Both the position numbers and the translations under genes were made by a program. Below, in pieces: positions 7,327 through 14,576 of a stretch of DNA of 40,676 nt. The DNA comes from Parcubacteria group bacterium GW2011_GWD2_42_14 (GTDB taxonomy: Bacteria; Patescibacteriota; Minisyncoccia; Phycocordibacterales; UBA12088): positions 1-40,676 of the forward strand of contig LCCS01000001.1 of NCBI GenBank assembly GCA_000998045.1. The letters run 5' to 3'. The first letter of the stretch is position 1. Every line of letters starts with the position of its first letter. The notes under the pieces are model-generated. The model was not told where the DNA came from. It ran no database searches and worked only from the letters and a program-made list of their open reading frames with translations.

Positions 7327-8390
7327 TTGTTATAAATTTTTTTTATATATTTTGCTAAGTTCTCAGCAAAAAGTTCCGCATCAACATAGTTAACAATAAA
7401 GTTACGTGCATTTATTTCAATTTTCTTGCGTTTTTCCTCATCTTTGAGTAATTTTTGTATTTCACTACGCATGTTCTCTACATCATGAGGGTTTACGAAT
7501 ACTCCTGTAACACCATCTTCAATATAAGAAGCAAAAGAATTAGTTCTCGTGACGATAACCGCCTTGCCCATGGACATCGCCTCTGCAACTGAAAATGTTC
7601 CCATTGAATCGTTACTGTTTGGTTTGATATTCAAGCCGTTAACGACAATTTTTGCATTTGCGAATAGTGCAGGCATTTCTCCAATATCGTACTTTTTGCA
7701 GAAATATTTTTTTGACAGAGGTTCAAATTCTTTAATCATTGAGGGCTTGGTTGCAAGTTTTACTTTAATATCGAGATTTTTTGTTGCTTCAATCAAAGTT
7801 TTAAAATCACGACTAGGATCAAGACCTACTGAAAGTATGTAGTCGTCGGTATGTTCAGTAGCTTTCATTGGCTTAAAATAATTTGAATCAACTCCTTCGC
7901 GAAGGAAAATTATGTTGTCTTTTAAGTGAGGGAATATTTCTTTTAACTTTTTTTCTTCAGCTTCGGATATGGCCACAATCCCATCACATTTTGAAACAGT
8001 CCATCTAAATACTTTTTGTTTTATTGTTTCTGCGTTTCCAATACTACCGGATATATTAAAATCGACCATAATCCATTTGGGTCGTTTTATATGGAGGAGA
8101 GATTTTACCAGAAGAGAACCATAGGCTGTTGAACTTATGATTACGTCATGTCGCAATAAAAAGGGGAATAAGGGAAGATGAATCCACCATATATTAAAAA
8201 TATGTTTTCTAAGAAAATTAGCAAACCATAGTGGCACATACTGCTCTATTTCAATGTAGCTAGTCTCGAAACCATGTTTTCTTAAACGAAGCATTCCTAA
8301 AAAAGAGTTATCATTAGAAACACCTTTAGCAATCTTTTCTAGTTTCTCTGTTCCATGAATAACGCTGTTAAATAGATATAGGACTTTCAT
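7323..8390 (-). CDS. Glycosyltransferase family 4
   Basis: I place the start at the ATG at 8390 (MKVLYLFNSVIHG), because a 16-residue upstream extension is hydrophobic and unlike family N-termini. The donor domain includes YILSVGLDPSRDFKTLIEA, and the E-x7-E region reads NSNDSMGTFSVAEAMSMGKAVIVT. The acidic residue usually found at the start of this motif is replaced by Asp/Ser here. The protein has about 355 residues and no membrane helix except a weakly hydrophobic patch (IWWIHLPLFPFLL). It is the only glycosyltransferase of this half on the minus strand and is read toward its neighbour, sharing 4 bp at the stop codons. Confidence 0.85.
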   Translation of the reverse strand: MKVLYLFNSVIHGTEKLEKIAKGVSNDNSFLGMLRLRKHGFETSYIEIEQYVPLWFANFLRKHIFNIWWIHLPLFPFLLRHDVIISSTAYGSLLVKSLLHIKRPKWIMVDFNISGSIGNAETIKQKVFRWTVSKCDGIVAISEAEEKKLKEIFPHLKDNIIFLREGVDSNYFKPMKATEHTDDYILSVGLDPSRDFKTLIEATKNLDIKVKLATKPSMIKEFEPLSKKYFCKKYDIGEMPALFANAKIVVNGLNIKPNSNDSMGTFSVAEAMSMGKAVIVTRTNSFASYIEDGVTGVFVNPHDVENMRSEIQKLLKDEEKRKKIEINARNFIVNYVDAELFAENLAKYIKKIYNN

Positions 8391-8463
8391 AGAATAGATA
8401 AATAAATAATAGTAGGTTAAGAAAGTTGATATATGCAAATCATATAGTTAAACGTATACAATT

Positions 8464-8496
8464 CAAGCCCTGCACACGTGTGCAGGGCTTGTTTTT
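8464..8496. terminator. Perfect 28-bp palindrome with T-run (terminator hairpin)
   Basis: Positions 8464-8491 form an uninterrupted 14+14 palindrome centred on CACGTG, with a GCCCTGCAC stem. TTTTT follows at 8492-8496 on the plus strand. It begins 3 bp after the stop of the small minus-strand gene, so it can end that transcript, although the T-run is better placed for plus-strand transcripts running antisense through 7323-8390. Bidirectional action is likely. Confidence 0.75.
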
Positions 8497-8776
8497 AGGA
8501 TGCACGTAGCAACCTACTTTTAACTTTCAGCAAAAAAACGAACAGAGCAATTTTTTTCTTGCATTTTTTTTGAAAGTGCGCATACGCGTTAGTGTACTCC
8601 TGACTGTTCAGAGTATATCCGAGTCGTGATAAACGTGGACACGTCAATTTTCGCTTGTATTCGTCTGCTAATTTGTTGGTAGTATTATTTGCTCGAGACG
8701 ACTCGGAAACAGTATCAATTAAGTATTGCTTCCATGCTATCTCCAACACTGACATTCCCCTTATATTCGTTGTCAT
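8495..8776 (-). CDS. Orphan small protein, 93 residues, strong expression signals
   Basis: I do not recognise this protein. The start at 8776 is chosen because a full consensus ribosome site, AAGGAGGT (minus strand, 8783-8790), sits 6 bases upstream; this is the clearest Shine-Dalgarno site seen in the window. The product starts MTTNIRGMSVLEIAWKQYL and is basic, with a Lys-rich region KKCKKKIALFVFLLKVKSRL near the C-terminus that could be an amphipathic or membrane-binding helix. It is a self-contained unit with promoter, ribosome site, gene and hairpin. No domain is identified. Its position between two glycosyltransferase genes gives no direct functional clue. Confidence 0.6.
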   Translation of the reverse strand: MTTNIRGMSVLEIAWKQYLIDTVSESSRANNTTNKLADEYKRKLTCPRLSRLGYTLNSQEYTNAYAHFQKKCKKKIALFVFLLKVKSRLLRAS

Positions 8777-8814
8777 GCTTCTACCTCCTTGGCTAAGGTT
8801 CAAATCTGTCCGTA

Positions 8815-8843
8815 TGTATACCACGGGCGTAAAATAAAGTAAA
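8815..8843 (-). promoter_or_regulatory. Promoter of the 93-residue gene
   Basis: Read on the minus strand: TTTACT (8838-8843) as -35, a 17-bp spacer ending in TGG, and TATACA (8815-8820) as an extended -10. The predicted start point is near 8808, about 32 bases before the ATG at 8776. Confidence 0.6.
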
Positions 8844-8847
8844 TAGG

Positions 8848-8895
8848 GACGAGTTACCGAGTAGCGAGTAACGAGTTTCCGAGTTCCCGTTACTC
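8848..8895. repeat. CGAGT-rich intergenic repeat, copy 3
   Basis: The block contains ACGAGTTACCGAGTAGCGAG, closely matching the copy at 3983, and continues with further CGAGT words. GAGTAACG (8866-8873) and CGTTACTC (8888-8895) can pair into a hairpin with a 14-base loop. It lies between the divergently transcribed small gene and the glycosyltransferase at 8931. Confidence 0.5.
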
Positions 8896-8930
8896 ATGGC
8901 GCTTGTTTTCTAACTAAACAAATTTAATGT

Positions 8931-10088
8931 ATGCTTCTATGTATGCATCCTAATCGGATAAAAGTGCTTTCTATCGGCATGGACAAAGACCTTTTGAGGG
9001 AGGGTAGTATTTCGTTTAAGAGACATCAAGTCTACGCACAGCATGTAGAGGTGCTACATGCTGTCATTTTTGCACGTAAGGAGTATGGACGAGATATTGT
9101 ACAGATAGCCCCGAATGCTTGGGCACATCCTACGTACTCGAGCAATATGTTCGGGCTCTTTTACGATGCATTTCGCATCGGGAAAAGTTTGCTCAAGGAG
9201 GAAGGTGACTGGGTCATCAGTGCGCAAGATCCTTTTGAGTCTGGGATAGTGGCGTACCTCCTTGCACGCATGACGGGTGCACCTTTTATGATACAAGAGC
9301 ATGGCGATTTTTTTTCTGAGCCGTACTGGCGTGAGGAATCTTTCATGAACCGCGTACGCTTCAAGGTCGGCACATGGCTACTTCCTCGTGCAGATCATGT
9401 TCGAGTCGTGAGCAAGCGTATAGCCAAAACAATGCAGACCTTTGGTGTTCGTAAAGAAAACATCACGATACATCCAGTGTATACCGACGTGAAGTCGTTT
9501 CAAAGTGCAGAGCCGGACAAAGAGATACAGGCACAGCAAGGTGAGAAGGAAATTCTTATTCTTTCAATAGGACGCTTTGTTCCTCAAAAAAATTTGGGAA
9601 TGCTTGTGCGATCCTTTATCAAGGTGCTCGAGCGTGGGGTACGCGCGAAACTACTACTCTATGGCAAGGGGATTGAGGAGTATACGTTACGAGAGCTCGC
9701 ATCGCATGCTCCAAAGGGGAGTATCGTTTTCAAAGAATGGACAGACAATCCGGCTTCAGTCATGCATGCGGTAGACATCTACGCGCTCCCTTCAAACTAT
9801 GAAGGGTGGGGAAGGGTGTGCATAGAGACACTTGCATCCGGTGTACCCCTCCTCATGACTGATGTGGGGTGCGCGGGGGAAATAGTGTTTGATGGGGTGA
9901 ACGGTCTCGTTGTGCCGATAGATGATGAATGGGTATTTACCGAAGGTTTGTACAAACTTGCAACTGACGCTACACTACGGGGGCAATTGAAAAAGGATGG
10001 CTTGACCACAGTAGAACAGTTGCCAACCTTTGAGGCAAATGTAGCGTTATATATAGAGAGCCTAGAGAAAACCCGTAGTAATTTTTAA
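8931..10088 (+). CDS. Glycosyltransferase family 4
   Basis: A GT-B glycosyltransferase of 385 residues. The donor domain contains ILSIGRFVPQKNLGMLVRSF, a typical GT4 strand-loop-helix, and the signature SNYEGWGRVCIETLASGVPLL. The acceptor domain includes the ISAQDPFESGIVAYLLARMTGAPFMIQEHGDF region (residues about 99-130) seen in capsule and lipopolysaccharide enzymes. The start could instead be the ATG at 8943 (MHPNRIKVLSIG); neither has a ribosome site. Its last codons and stop (SNF-stop) are encoded by the beginning of an AT-rich repeat block, a pattern repeated at the end of the YvcK-like gene. Confidence 0.88.
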   Translation: MLLCMHPNRIKVLSIGMDKDLLREGSISFKRHQVYAQHVEVLHAVIFARKEYGRDIVQIAPNAWAHPTYSSNMFGLFYDAFRIGKSLLKEEGDWVISAQDPFESGIVAYLLARMTGAPFMIQEHGDFFSEPYWREESFMNRVRFKVGTWLLPRADHVRVVSKRIAKTMQTFGVRKENITIHPVYTDVKSFQSAEPDKEIQAQQGEKEILILSIGRFVPQKNLGMLVRSFIKVLERGVRAKLLLYGKGIEEYTLRELASHAPKGSIVFKEWTDNPASVMHAVDIYALPSNYEGWGRVCIETLASGVPLLMTDVGCAGEIVFDGVNGLVVPIDDEWVFTEGLYKLATDATLRGQLKKDGLTTVEQLPTFEANVALYIESLEKTRSNF

Positions 10089-10130
10089 TTTTTAATTTAA
10101 AATTTATAATTAATTTTTAATTAAACAATT
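10080..10130. repeat. AT-rich repeat block between glycosyltransferase and S23-type gene
   Basis: Repeated TTTTTAATTT and AATTTATAATTAA words, beginning in the last codons of the upstream gene and ending a few bases before the next start codon. It is in the stop-side orientation of the family also seen at 11582-11620. Confidence 0.45.
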
Positions 10131-10136
10131 TGAAAC

Positions 10137-10493
10137 ATGAAATATGATTTAGAAGAAAGAACATTGAAATTTAGTGAAAATATTATTGATTTGCTCAAAA
10201 CTATTACTTTTACAGAAATTAATAGACCAATAATTAACCAACTTGTTCGTTCATCAAGTAGTGTTGGTGCAAATTACTGTGAAGCAAATGGAGCGAGTTC
10301 AAAGAAAGATTTCAAAAACAAAATCCATATCTGTAAAAAGGAAATTAATGAAACAAAATACTGGTTGCAACTTATAGAAAAAACAAATCCTGAAAAGAAA
10401 GAAACAATAAAGCCTTTAAAAGATGAAACTCAAGAACTTACTCTAATTTTTTCTAAAATTGCGGGTACAATGAGTAAGAGTCAAGTGGAATAA
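10137..10493 (+). CDS. Four-helix-bundle protein (S23 / rRNA intervening-sequence type)
   Basis: A 118-residue helical protein carrying the family signature RSSSSVGANYCEANGASSKKDF, followed by FKNKIHICKKEINETKYWLQLI. The family was first seen encoded in intervening sequences of 23S rRNA in Leptospira and is now known as stand-alone genes in many bacteria, including CPR. It forms a homopentameric four-helix bundle related in fold to Avd of diversity-generating retroelements. Its cellular role is not established. The gene is AT-rich compared with its neighbours and has AT-rich repeats on both sides, so it may have arrived as a small cassette. No reverse transcriptase or rRNA is nearby. Confidence 0.9.
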   Translation: MKYDLEERTLKFSENIIDLLKTITFTEINRPIINQLVRSSSSVGANYCEANGASSKKDFKNKIHICKKEINETKYWLQLIEKTNPEKKETIKPLKDETQELTLIFSKIAGTMSKSQVE

Positions 10494-10524
10494 GGAGTTT
10501 TTTTCATTAAATTAATCCATTTGG

Positions 10525-10563
10525 TCATTCATTAAAAATTGTAAATTAAAAATTATAAATTAA
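10525..10563. repeat. AT-rich start-side repeat before the YvcK-like gene
   Basis: It begins TCATTCATTAAAAATTGTAA and ends 9 bp before the ATG at 10573. The same sequence appears inverted at 11582-11620 behind the same gene, so the gene is bracketed. Confidence 0.55.
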
Positions 10564-10572
10564 CCACCCCTT

Positions 10573-11592
10573 ATGTCCCAAAAAGTAGCTCAATTCCGTC
10601 GTCCCCGTATCGTCACTATTGGTGGTGGTACGGGTCATTTTGCTCTTCTCTCAGGGCTCAAAAATTGTAAGGTGGATCTAACAGCAGTCGTGACTATGGC
10701 AGACGACGGTGGTTCTACTGGGGTTCTGCGTGATGAACTTGGAGTTCTTCCGCCAGGAGATTTGCGACAGTGTCTCGTTGCACTTTCTGAAGCGGACGAA
10801 CTTGTTCGAGAACTTTTCACACACCGCTTTGCTAAAGGGTCACTCAAAGGACACAGCTTCGGCAATTTATTTATTAGTGCACTTGAGCAAGTCTCAGGCT
10901 CAATTGAGCGCGCTGTGGAGGGTGCTGCCGATGTACTGAAAATTCATGGTGAGGTACTGCCAGTGACACTTGATAAAACAAAGCTCATTATGACTCTGGC
11001 TGATGGTACGAAACTCGCAGGTGAACATGCAGTGAGTGCTAGCAAGAACATACGTGCAGTAGGTATCAAGAGTATGCGCCTAGCGCCAAAAGCAGAACTC
11101 AATCCAAAAGTTGAACGAGCTATACGCCAAGCAGATCTTATTGTACTTGGCCCAGGGAACCTATACTCGTCCCTCATACCCAACCTCCTTGTACCAGGGC
11201 TACCTGAAGCCCTTCGGCGTGCACATGCACCCACGGTCTTTATCATGAATCTTATGAACAAGGAAGGTCACTCAGACGATTTTTCATGTGGGCAGTATCT
11301 CGACGAAGTCGAAAAGCATGCAGGAGGTTCTTTTGTTGATTTTGTACTGTATAACACAGGAGTACTCCCCGACAGACTCGTGAAGCGCTACGAAAAAGAG
11401 GGGAAGCCTGTAAAGTGCAAACCTCCCAAGAAGAGTATGACCCCACACTTTGTCGGGGCAAATGTTATTTCGACATCAGTACCGAAAAAGAGGAAAGGAG
11501 ACCCACTAGAACGTACCCTCATACGCCATGACGGAGATAAATTGGCACGAGCAATTATGAAAATACTTGAGGAAACAAGTAATAATTTTTAA
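10573..11592 (+). CDS. yvcK: YvcK/CofD-like protein (gluconeogenesis factor family)
   Basis: The family binds UDP-sugars (UDP-GlcNAc in Bacillus and Mycobacterium) and is needed for correct cell-wall synthesis and growth on gluconeogenic carbon; it is related to the CofD transferase fold. Seen here are the GGGTG loop at residues 17-21, MADDGGSTG at 42-50, PPGDLRQ at 60-66, the KGHSFGNLF segment and LGPGNLYSSLIPNL. At 339 residues it has the usual length. A regulator that senses UDP-sugars fits a locus consuming them, but its presence here may be coincidental, since the gene stands alone between two AT-rich repeats. Its last codons (SNNF-stop) lie in the downstream repeat. No Shine-Dalgarno site is seen. 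Confidence 0.88.
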   Translation: MSQKVAQFRRPRIVTIGGGTGHFALLSGLKNCKVDLTAVVTMADDGGSTGVLRDELGVLPPGDLRQCLVALSEADELVRELFTHRFAKGSLKGHSFGNLFISALEQVSGSIERAVEGAADVLKIHGEVLPVTLDKTKLIMTLADGTKLAGEHAVSASKNIRAVGIKSMRLAPKAELNPKVERAIRQADLIVLGPGNLYSSLIPNLLVPGLPEALRRAHAPTVFIMNLMNKEGHSDDFSCGQYLDEVEKHAGGSFVDFVLYNTGVLPDRLVKRYEKEGKPVKCKPPKKSMTPHFVGANVISTSVPKKRKGDPLERTLIRHDGDKLARAIMKILEETSNNF

Positions 11593-11620
11593 TTTGAAAT
11601 TTAAAATTTTTAATGAATGA
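11582..11620. repeat. AT-rich stop-side repeat after the YvcK-like gene
   Basis: It contains TTTTTAATTTGAAATTTAAA and ends TTTTTAATGAATGA, the reverse complement of the TCATTCATTAAAAA that begins the block at 10525. It overlaps the final codons of the gene. Confidence 0.55.
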
Positions 11621-11650
11621 AGTAATTATCCAATTTTGAATAAAACCTTC

Positions 11651-11671
11651 GTCATTGCGAGTCGCAATGAC
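11651..11671. repeat. REP-like 21-bp palindrome
   Basis: GTCATTGCGA and TCGCAATGAC are perfect inverted arms around a single G. It is GC-richer than the AT-rich blocks on either side and lacks a T-run, so it is more likely a palindromic repeat than a terminator. Confidence 0.55.
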
Positions 11672-11690
11672 GCGTTCTATCGTTTATATC

Positions 11691-11732
11691 ATTAAAAATT
11701 CATTTCAAATTGTAAATTAAAAATTTCAAATT
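11691..11732. repeat. AT-rich start-side repeat before the dehydrogenase
   Basis: It contains ATTAAAAATTCATTTCAAAT followed by TGTAAATTAAAAATTTCAAA, and ends 12 bp before the ATG at 11745. Same family and orientation as the blocks at 4121 and 10525. Confidence 0.5.
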
Positions 11733-11744
11733 ACACAAAGCATT

Positions 11745-12677
11745 ATGAAAAATATTAATAAGGAAAGTAATAAAGTTATGTATCGACGGAAACCCATTAT
11801 TGGGTTCGTTGGTCAGGGATTCATTGGAAAAAACCTCGCCGATGATTTTGCACGTCGTAAGTATCCTGTCGTACGTTACGCTCTTGAGAAGCCCTATGTA
11901 GAAAATAAGGATCAAATTTCCACCTGTGACATTGTGTTTATTGCTGTTCCTACGCCGACAACACCGCAAGGTTTTAACGACACTGCACTCCGGCGTGTGC
12001 TTCCACTCGTAGGATATGGAAAGGTAGCTGTCATCAAATCGACTATTCTCCCAGGTAAAACAGAGGAGATGCAAAAGGAGTTTCCACACTGCTTGATTCT
12101 TCACGCACCAGAGTTTCTCACAGAAAAGAATGCGATGCTAGATACCCAGAAACCACAGCGTAATATTGTTGGGATACCCAAAAATACAAAACGGTATAGG
12201 GAAGTGGCTGAACAAGTACTAAGGGTGTTACCAAAAGCACCTTTTGAAATGCAGTGTCTCGCCCGAGAAGCGGAACTAATAAAGTATGCAGGAAACTGTT
12301 ATCTCGCAAACCGTGTTGTCTTTATGAACGCATTATATGATCTTGCAATGTCCGAAGGTGTTCGTTATGAAGTTATCACTAAAGCAATGTCTGCGGATAA
12401 GCGTATAGGAGGGACACATATGAAAGTTGTTGACAATAGTGGGCACAAAGGAGCTAAAGCGGGAAGAGGAGCGGGAGGACACTGTTTTCCTAAAGATCTT
12501 GCCGCTCTACGTTTACATGCTGAGGAAACACTAGGTAAAAGTTCTCGTAGTGCAAGGTTATTAGAGAGGCTAGAAGATATAAATCTTCAGTTACTTTGTG
12601 AATCCGAGAAGGATATGGATCTTTTGACTGAGATATACGGACAGACTGTGCTACGGCACAGGTGCCGCAGACAATAA
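11745..12677 (+). CDS. Short UDP-glucose/GDP-mannose dehydrogenase-like protein
   Basis: Related to NAD-dependent 6-dehydrogenases that oxidise UDP-glucose or GDP-mannose to uronic acids. The NAD-binding fold begins IGFVGQGFIGKN; IKSTILPGKT and APEFLTEKNAM correspond to the STVPVGT and NPEFL motifs. The central helix ELIKYAGNCYLANRVVFMNAL is conserved, and the nucleophile is likely C247 in GAGGHCFPKD (GFGGSCFPKD in relatives). The protein stops at 310 residues, about 100 short of the usual 410-450, so the C-terminal UDP-binding domain is missing. No in-frame continuation is seen after the stop. It may be a specialised short form or a non-functional remnant. A start at M12 (11778) is also possible. 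Confidence 0.78.
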   Translation: MKNINKESNKVMYRRKPIIGFVGQGFIGKNLADDFARRKYPVVRYALEKPYVENKDQISTCDIVFIAVPTPTTPQGFNDTALRRVLPLVGYGKVAVIKSTILPGKTEEMQKEFPHCLILHAPEFLTEKNAMLDTQKPQRNIVGIPKNTKRYREVAEQVLRVLPKAPFEMQCLAREAELIKYAGNCYLANRVVFMNALYDLAMSEGVRYEVITKAMSADKRIGGTHMKVVDNSGHKGAKAGRGAGGHCFPKDLAALRLHAEETLGKSSRSARLLERLEDINLQLLCESEKDMDLLTEIYGQTVLRHRCRRQ

Positions 12678-12708
12678 CAAAGCCAAGAAAAAACAAAAGT
12701 AAATCAAT

Positions 12709-12744
12709 ACTAGTATTTGTACTAGTATACATACTAGTATTATA
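12709..12744. repeat. Three 12-bp direct repeats ACTAGTAT-N4
   Basis: Units start at 12709, 12721 and 12733, exactly 12 bp apart. Each begins ACTAGTAT; the second and third sit in the larger palindromes TACTAGTA and ATACTAGTAT. The array lies 33 bp upstream of the methyltransferase start at 12778, the place expected for an operator or a repeat-binding protein. The 12-bp spacing is close to one helical turn. Confidence 0.6.
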
Positions 12745-12777
12745 ACAATAGATATGATTACTATATAATTTCCTAAA

Positions 12778-13491
12778 ATGTCTGAGCTCAAAAATTTTTT
12801 TAAAAAGGTGCAAATGCTGTTTTCACGAAAAGGTTTTGGGTATGTAAAAGTGTATTTTTATAAAAAAACGAAACACGCTTCAGCAAAAGATATTTTTACC
12901 ACTATATATAAACATTCTCTTTGGGGAGATAGTGCATCCGTCTCAGGGGCAGGTTCTGACTTGGAGGGTACAGAAAAAATTAGAAAAGAGATACCAAAAC
13001 TTCTTTGTTCGAAGAACATAAAAACTGTGTTGGATATTCCGTGCGGTGATTTCTTTTGGATGAAAGAAATGGAGCTTGAGGTAGACCGATATATAGGAGC
13101 TGATATTGTTACCGAGTTAATAGAGAATAATAAAAAATATGAAAATAACAAGATTTCATTTGTAGAAATGGATCTTCTGCATGACAAACTCCCCGAAGTG
13201 CAAATGATACTTTGTCATGATTGTCTTTTTCATTTTTCATATAATGACGTTGTTAAGGCTTTACAAAATATTAAACGTTCCAAGGCGCAGTACTTGCTCG
13301 TTACTACTTTTGTAGGGCCGAAAGAGAATACTGACATTCCCACGGGGTCTTGGAGACCACTTAATTTAGAGTTGGCACCCTTTAACTTTCCTAACCCCCT
13401 TGTTTCTATTGAAGACTATGCAAAAGAAGATACGTATCCTCATAAGCGCTTAGCGCTTTGGGAAATTAACAGCTTGCCAATAAGTCTATAG
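12778..13491 (+). CDS. Class I SAM-dependent methyltransferase
   Basis: A 237-residue Rossmann-fold methyltransferase. The SAM-binding loop is VLDIPCGDFFWMKEM (motif I), with acidic GADI ending the second strand and CHDCLFHFSY as the motif IV/post region. The N-terminal part IYKHSLWGDSASVSGAGSDL matches a subgroup often found in exopolysaccharide and O-antigen loci. It probably O-methylates a sugar or a glycan terminus. It is the first gene after a three-unit direct repeat and appears to head the run of genes to 20407. Confidence 0.82.
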   Translation: MSELKNFFKKVQMLFSRKGFGYVKVYFYKKTKHASAKDIFTTIYKHSLWGDSASVSGAGSDLEGTEKIRKEIPKLLCSKNIKTVLDIPCGDFFWMKEMELEVDRYIGADIVTELIENNKKYENNKISFVEMDLLHDKLPEVQMILCHDCLFHFSYNDVVKALQNIKRSKAQYLLVTTFVGPKENTDIPTGSWRPLNLELAPFNFPNPLVSIEDYAKEDTYPHKRLALWEINSLPISL

Positions 13492-13524
13492 TAATAGGCT
13501 ACTAAATCATGTAATAGATATCCC

Positions 13525-14562
13525 ATGAAATTATTAGTACTCACACAGGTGGTAGATAAGAACGATTCGTTCTTAGGTTTTTTCCATACATGGGTTGAGG
13601 TCTTTGCAAAAAACTTTGAGTACATTACAGTCATTTGCCTCAAGGAGGGAGTACACAACCTTCCTGAGAATGTTCAAGTTCTTTCTCTGGGTAAGGAGCA
13701 GGGGGTGTCACGATTCACATATCTAAAAAGATTTTATTCGTATATATGGAAGTACCACAGAGAGTATGATGCAGTGTACGTGCACATGAACCAAGAGTAC
13801 GTACTCCTCGGAGGATGGCTCTGGCGACTCATGGGGAAGCGAGTGACCATGTGGCGCAACCATTTCGCAGGCAGTTTTCTCACCGATACCGCTTCTCTCT
13901 TTTGTCACAAAGTGTTCTGCACCTCACACTACTCATACACTGCAAAGTACAAAAAAACTGTATTTATGCCAGTAGGTGTTCCGGAAGACAAGTTCTTTCC
14001 TAGTGAGTCCGAGTCTATACCAAGCTCAATATTATCCTTTGTCCGTATTTCACCGTCTAAGAAGATAGAGCAACTCATAGAAGCACTTGAATTACTTAAG
14101 AAAAAAGGAGTTGCTTTCACAGCAACCATTTGCGGAGATGCTACAATGGAACTCAAAGACTACGAAGCAAAACTGCATAAGCAAGTGAAAGACCTCGGAC
14201 TTGAAAATCAGGTACTGTTTCGAAGCGGGGTACTGTATGAAGAGGCACCAAAACTGTATCATGAGCACGAGATAAGCGTAAACCAAAGCCCAAGCGGCAT
14301 GTATGACAAGACACTGTTTGAGGCGATGCTTTGTGGTAAGCTTGTTCTATCCTGCAACGAGAATTTACGAGGTGAGATTGATGATATGTTTCTTTTCAAT
14401 GAAAATGACGTTACTGGTTTAGCCGACAAGCTGACATATCTCCTCGCATTAAAAGGTGAAGAAAGGAGTATGCAGGGCAAACAGCTTGCCAAGTATGCAA
14501 AGGATAACCATTCTCTTAGTCACCTTGCGGTACGGATGAGGAAGGAATTAGATACGATGTAA
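13525..14562 (+). CDS. Glycosyltransferase family 4
   Basis: 345 residues, GT-B fold. The acceptor domain opens LLVLTQVVDKNDSFLGFFHTW, typical of enzymes whose first strand is followed by a short loop. The donor domain has FVRISPSKKIEQLIEALELL and the signature NQSPSGMYDKTLFEAMLCGK, in which Ser replaces the first Glu of the E-x7-E motif and the second Glu is kept. It sits 14 bp before the next methyltransferase gene, so the two are probably cotranscribed. Confidence 0.85.
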   Translation: MKLLVLTQVVDKNDSFLGFFHTWVEVFAKNFEYITVICLKEGVHNLPENVQVLSLGKEQGVSRFTYLKRFYSYIWKYHREYDAVYVHMNQEYVLLGGWLWRLMGKRVTMWRNHFAGSFLTDTASLFCHKVFCTSHYSYTAKYKKTVFMPVGVPEDKFFPSESESIPSSILSFVRISPSKKIEQLIEALELLKKKGVAFTATICGDATMELKDYEAKLHKQVKDLGLENQVLFRSGVLYEEAPKLYHEHEISVNQSPSGMYDKTLFEAMLCGKLVLSCNENLRGEIDDMFLFNENDVTGLADKLTYLLALKGEERSMQGKQLAKYAKDNHSLSHLAVRMRKELDTM

Positions 14563-14576
14563 TAAACTATATATTT

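Noticed and set aside
10137-10493. Possible diversity-generating retroelement accessory protein (Avd-like)
   Set aside because: Avd and S23-type proteins share the fold, but no reverse transcriptase, template repeat or variable repeat is in the window, and the sequence has the S23-type signature.
12490-12813. Minus-strand ORF of 107 codons across the end of the dehydrogenase and the ACTAGTAT repeats
   Set aside because: It overlaps the 3' part of a real gene and the start of the next, and part of its sequence is only the repeat array.
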